Source: Paenirhodobacter hankyongi (lineage in GTDB: Bacteria; Pseudomonadota; Alphaproteobacteria; Rhodobacterales; Rhodobacteraceae). Taken from it: DNA of 64,000 bases. Both the position numbers and the translations under genes were made by a program. The number at the start of each line of letters is the position of its first letter. Position 1 is the first letter of the stretch. This document shows, one piece after another, positions 61,841 to 64,000 of the stretch. The notes beneath the pieces are model-generated. The model made no database searches, was not told the origin of the DNA, and saw nothing but the letters and a program-made list of their open reading frames with translations. The stretch lies in the NCBI RefSeq assembly GCF_003664585.1, contig NZ_RCHI01000001.1, positions 248,001-312,000 of the forward strand, read 5' to 3'.

Positions 61841-62536
61841 ATGCTGGAAACCAAGGGGCTTACCCTTCACTACGGCGGGTCGCAGATCCTTTACGGCATC
61901 GACATGGTGGCGAAGGCGGGCGAGGTGACCTGCATCATGGGCACCAATGGCGTGGGCAAGACCTCGCTCCTGAAGGCGATCTCGGGCACCCATCCGCGCT
62001 CGGGCGGCACGCTTGTCCTTGATGGCGAGGAGGTGCCGCGGGTCCCGCCGCAGGGCATGGCGCGGCGCGGACTTGGCTATGTGCCGCAGGGGCGGATGAT
62101 CTTCCCGCTGCTCACCGTGCGCGAGAACATGGAAACCGCCTTCGCGGTGCTGCCGAAATCCGAACGCTTCATCCCCGACGAGATCTATGATCTGTTTCCG
62201 ATCCTGAAGGAATTCCTGCATCGGCGCGGCGGCGATCTGTCCGGCGGGCAGCAGCAGCAGCTGGCGATTGCGCGGGCGATGCTGATGAAGCCGAAGATCC
62301 TGCTGCTCGACGAGCCGACCGAAGGGATCCAGCCCAACATCATCCAGCAGATCGGCCGCGTCATCGCCTATCTGCGCGCGCGCGGCGATATCGCGATCAT
62401 CCTGGTCGAGCAGTATTTCGACTTCGCCCATGACCTCGGCGACCGCTTCTATGTGCTCAAGCGCGGCACGGTGGCGATGGAGGGCACGAAGGTGTCGCTC
62501 ACCCGCGAGGCGCTGCGCGAGGTGGTGAGCGTGTGA
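61841..62536 (+). CDS. urtE: Urea ABC transporter ATPase UrtE
   Basis: A 231-residue LivF-like ATPase: Walker A GTNGVGKTSLLKAI, signature LSGGQQQQLAIARAM, Walker B ILLLDEPTEGIQPN, and LVEQYFDFAHDL, characteristic of UrtE. It completes the urea transporter and ends the urt operon. Confidence 0.94.
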   Translation: MLETKGLTLHYGGSQILYGIDMVAKAGEVTCIMGTNGVGKTSLLKAISGTHPRSGGTLVLDGEEVPRVPPQGMARRGLGYVPQGRMIFPLLTVRENMETAFAVLPKSERFIPDEIYDLFPILKEFLHRRGGDLSGGQQQQLAIARAMLMKPKILLLDEPTEGIQPNIIQQIGRVIAYLRARGDIAIILVEQYFDFAHDLGDRFYVLKRGTVAMEGTKVSLTREALREVVSV

Positions 62537-62556
62537 GGGCAGCGCCCCCTGTCTGT

Positions 62557-63765
62557 TCAGCGCACGCCAAGCCCCGCCCGCATCAGCGTCTTGCGCACCG
62601 GCTTGAGCGAATAGAGCGCGCCCAGAACCCCCGCGCGCAGGTCGCGCAACGGTTGCGGCGCGACCATCGAGGCGCGGTTGAGGAAGTCGATGCCGATCTC
62701 GCGCGCCTTCACCTCGGGCCAGCGCCGGCGGTTATAGGCGGCAAGCATCGCCGGTTCGCCGAGATGCGCCGGGTCCTTCTCGGCCAGCCGCAGCAGGCAG
62801 GTCAGATCGGCAAGCGACATGTTCAGCCCCTGCGCCCCGATCGGCGGGATCACATGCGCGGCCTCGGCAATGAGCGCGACGCGCTCGGCCGCGAAGCGCG
62901 CGGCGATCTGCGTCATCATCGGCCAGACCGAGCGGCGGGTGACGAGGGTGAGCGGGCCCAGAAGCCCGGTCGAGCGCGCGTTCATCGCCGCCTCGAACTC
63001 CGGCACCGGCAGGGCGGCCAGACGCTCGGCCTCGGCGCCGCGTTCCATCCAGACGATGGCCGAGCTGTGCAGCCCGTCGCGGTCGGGCAGCGGGATCAGG
63101 GTGAAGGGGCCGCCCGAGCGGTGGATCTCGGTCGAGACGTCATTGTGCGGCAGCGGGTGGGTCACGGCGAAGGCGAGCGCCTTCTGGCCATAGCGGGTGG
63201 TCTTCACCGGGATGCCCGCGGCCTCGCGGATGAAGGAGTTGCGGCCATCGGCGGCCACCACCAGCTTCGCGCGCACCCGGCTGCCGTCCGACAGCGTCAC
63301 CTCGGCCCCGCTTTCGCGGGTGACGAGGCCGGTCGTGGCGACGCCCGGGCGGAAATCGACGAGCGGCAGTTCGGCGAGCCGCGCCACCATCTCGCGCCGC
63401 AAGAGCCAGTTCGGGAAGTTCCAGCCGAAGGGCTCGTCCGACAGATCGGCGGCGTCGAAATCGCGGGTGAGGCGGGCGACGGGCTCGGCCCCGCCCGCGT
63501 CGATGATGCGCATGATCTGCAGGGGGGCCGCATAGGGGGCGAGCCGCGCCCAGAGCCCCGCGCCCTCGAGCACGGCGCGCGAGGGGTGCAGGAAGGCGGT
63601 GGTGCGCATGTCGGCGCCGGCCTCGCCCTCGGCGGTGACGGGGGGCTGCGGGTCGACGCAGATCGTGGTGAAACCGGCCGCCCCGAAGGCCGCCGCGGCG
63701 GTCAGGCCGGCGACACCGCCGCCCGAGATCAGGATGTCGGTCGTGCGCAGGGTCTGTTGCTCCAT
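62557..63765 (-). CDS. UbiH/UbiL-family FAD monooxygenase (ubiquinone biosynthesis)
   Basis: A 402-residue flavoprotein hydroxylase. FAD loop ILISGGGVAGLTAAAAFGAAG (short quote GGGVAGLTAA), the DG motif VVAADGRNSFIREAAG, and the C-terminal motif usually GDAAH reading VALIAEAAHVIPPIGAQGL here. It fits the UbiH/UbiF/COQ6 group that hydroxylates the ring of ubiquinone precursors, and the alphaproteobacterial UbiL branch. The start at 63765 has GGAGGCCCGAG upstream. It converges with the urt operon. Confidence 0.83.
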   Translation of the reverse strand: MEQQTLRTTDILISGGGVAGLTAAAAFGAAGFTTICVDPQPPVTAEGEAGADMRTTAFLHPSRAVLEGAGLWARLAPYAAPLQIMRIIDAGGAEPVARLTRDFDAADLSDEPFGWNFPNWLLRREMVARLAELPLVDFRPGVATTGLVTRESGAEVTLSDGSRVRAKLVVAADGRNSFIREAAGIPVKTTRYGQKALAFAVTHPLPHNDVSTEIHRSGGPFTLIPLPDRDGLHSSAIVWMERGAEAERLAALPVPEFEAAMNARSTGLLGPLTLVTRRSVWPMMTQIAARFAAERVALIAEAAHVIPPIGAQGLNMSLADLTCLLRLAEKDPAHLGEPAMLAAYNRRRWPEVKAREIGIDFLNRASMVAPQPLRDLRAGVLGALYSLKPVRKTLMRAGLGVR

Positions 63766-63867
63766 CTCGGGCCTCCGTTTCAGCGCGCCCAAGATGCCCC
63801 GGCGGGCGGCGCGTTGCAATCGGGTGCGGCGATCGGTCCGCGCCGCGGAAGCGAACGGCCTCGCACA

Positions 63868-63904
63868 CAAGCAGAAACGGCCCGGAGCCGGAGGCTCGGG
63901 CCGT
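63868..63904 (-). terminator. Intrinsic terminator of the small membrane protein gene
   Basis: On the minus strand ACGGCCCGAGCC pairs with GGCTCCGGGCCGT (one bulge) and is followed by TTTCTGCTT. It lies 26 bases beyond the partial gene's stop. Confidence 0.7.
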
Positions 63905-63929
63905 GTGCGGCGTGCCGTGCCGTGCCGGC

Positions 63930-64000
63930 TCAGCCGCCCGCGGTCATCACCACGAGGAAGGCCAGCATGATCCAGGTGGCCACAACGGCCCAGAGGATCA
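63930..64000 (-). CDS. Small membrane protein, C-terminal end only
   Basis: Reading from the window edge, the minus strand encodes a hydrophobic helix ending WIMLAFLVVMTAGG before a TGA at 63930. Only about 22 codons are visible, too few to name a family. A terminator follows it, supporting a real gene that begins outside the window. Confidence 0.5.
   Translation of the reverse strand, partial: ILWAVVATWIMLAFLVVMTAGG

Overview
The window is a GC-rich chromosomal segment with tightly packed genes and no plasmid, phage or IS signature. Gene content and order (hisB-hisH-hisA-hisF-hisE, glyQ and glyS flanking a small membrane protein, ureDABC-EFG followed by urtABCDE, a FolB-FolP-GlmM block, a pyruvate carboxylase of about 1145 residues, an alphaproteobacterial-type UbiH/UbiL hydroxylase) point to an alphaproteobacterium of the Rhodobacteraceae (Rhodobacter/Cereibacter/Rhodovulum relatives). 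This is inference from content, not from a marker gene. No gene-free stretch exceeds about 260 bases.

Left part (1-7.8 kb, minus strand): an amine or amino-acid uptake and gamma-glutamylation operon. It comprises a polar amino-acid ABC transporter (ATPase, binding protein, two permeases), two different glutamine-synthetase-family gamma-glutamyl ligases, a GMP-synthase-type glutamine amidotransferase, and a PuuB-like FAD oxidase cut by the window edge. From 7.9 to 13 kb lie a TerB-like protein, two tandem DUF1330 proteins and the his genes, interrupted by a small secreted DUF2147 protein on the other strand. From 13 to 22 kb: a receiver-like protein with a cysteine-rich tail, two identical tRNA-Gly(GCC) genes, a CsbD stress protein behind an EcfG-like promoter, a MAPEG protein, pyruvate carboxylase, TrkH and a secreted SPOR/peptidoglycan-binding protein whose trypsin-like domain has lost its catalytic triad.

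Middle (21.6-40.5 kb): glyQ, a small anchored protein and glyS, then a catabolic locus of about 14.5 kb. A SorC-family regulator is divergent from ten co-directional genes: glycerol-1-phosphate-type dehydrogenase, HAD phosphatase, GlpD-like flavin dehydrogenase, XylB-like kinase, a Tat-exported sugar-binding protein, a fused ATPase, two RbsC-type permeases, a second FGGY kinase and an acetolactate-synthase-like ThDP enzyme. The set implies import, phosphorylation and oxidation of a polyol or sugar, possibly through two enantiomeric polyol phosphates. The substrate and full pathway cannot be assigned from sequence, and this is the best candidate here for an undescribed system.

Right part (40-64 kb): a GST, a PPDK-like protein with a degenerate N-terminal glycine loop, a SleB-type wall hydrolase, folB (with an extra C-terminal domain), folP and glmM, a sulfotransferase-like protein, ilvC divergent from two overlapping Lrp/AsnC regulators, the urease operon with its nickel chaperones, and the urea ABC transporter urtABCDE. 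The Urt transporter takes up urea, urease hydrolyses it, and the ammonia feeds nitrogen assimilation. A UbiH/UbiL-family hydroxylase and the 3' end of a small membrane protein close the window.

Non-coding features of note: a 26-base intergenic repeat in four copies at three loci, paired hairpins after both ABC binding-protein genes that head transport modules, several intrinsic terminators, and several dyad or direct-repeat operator candidates.
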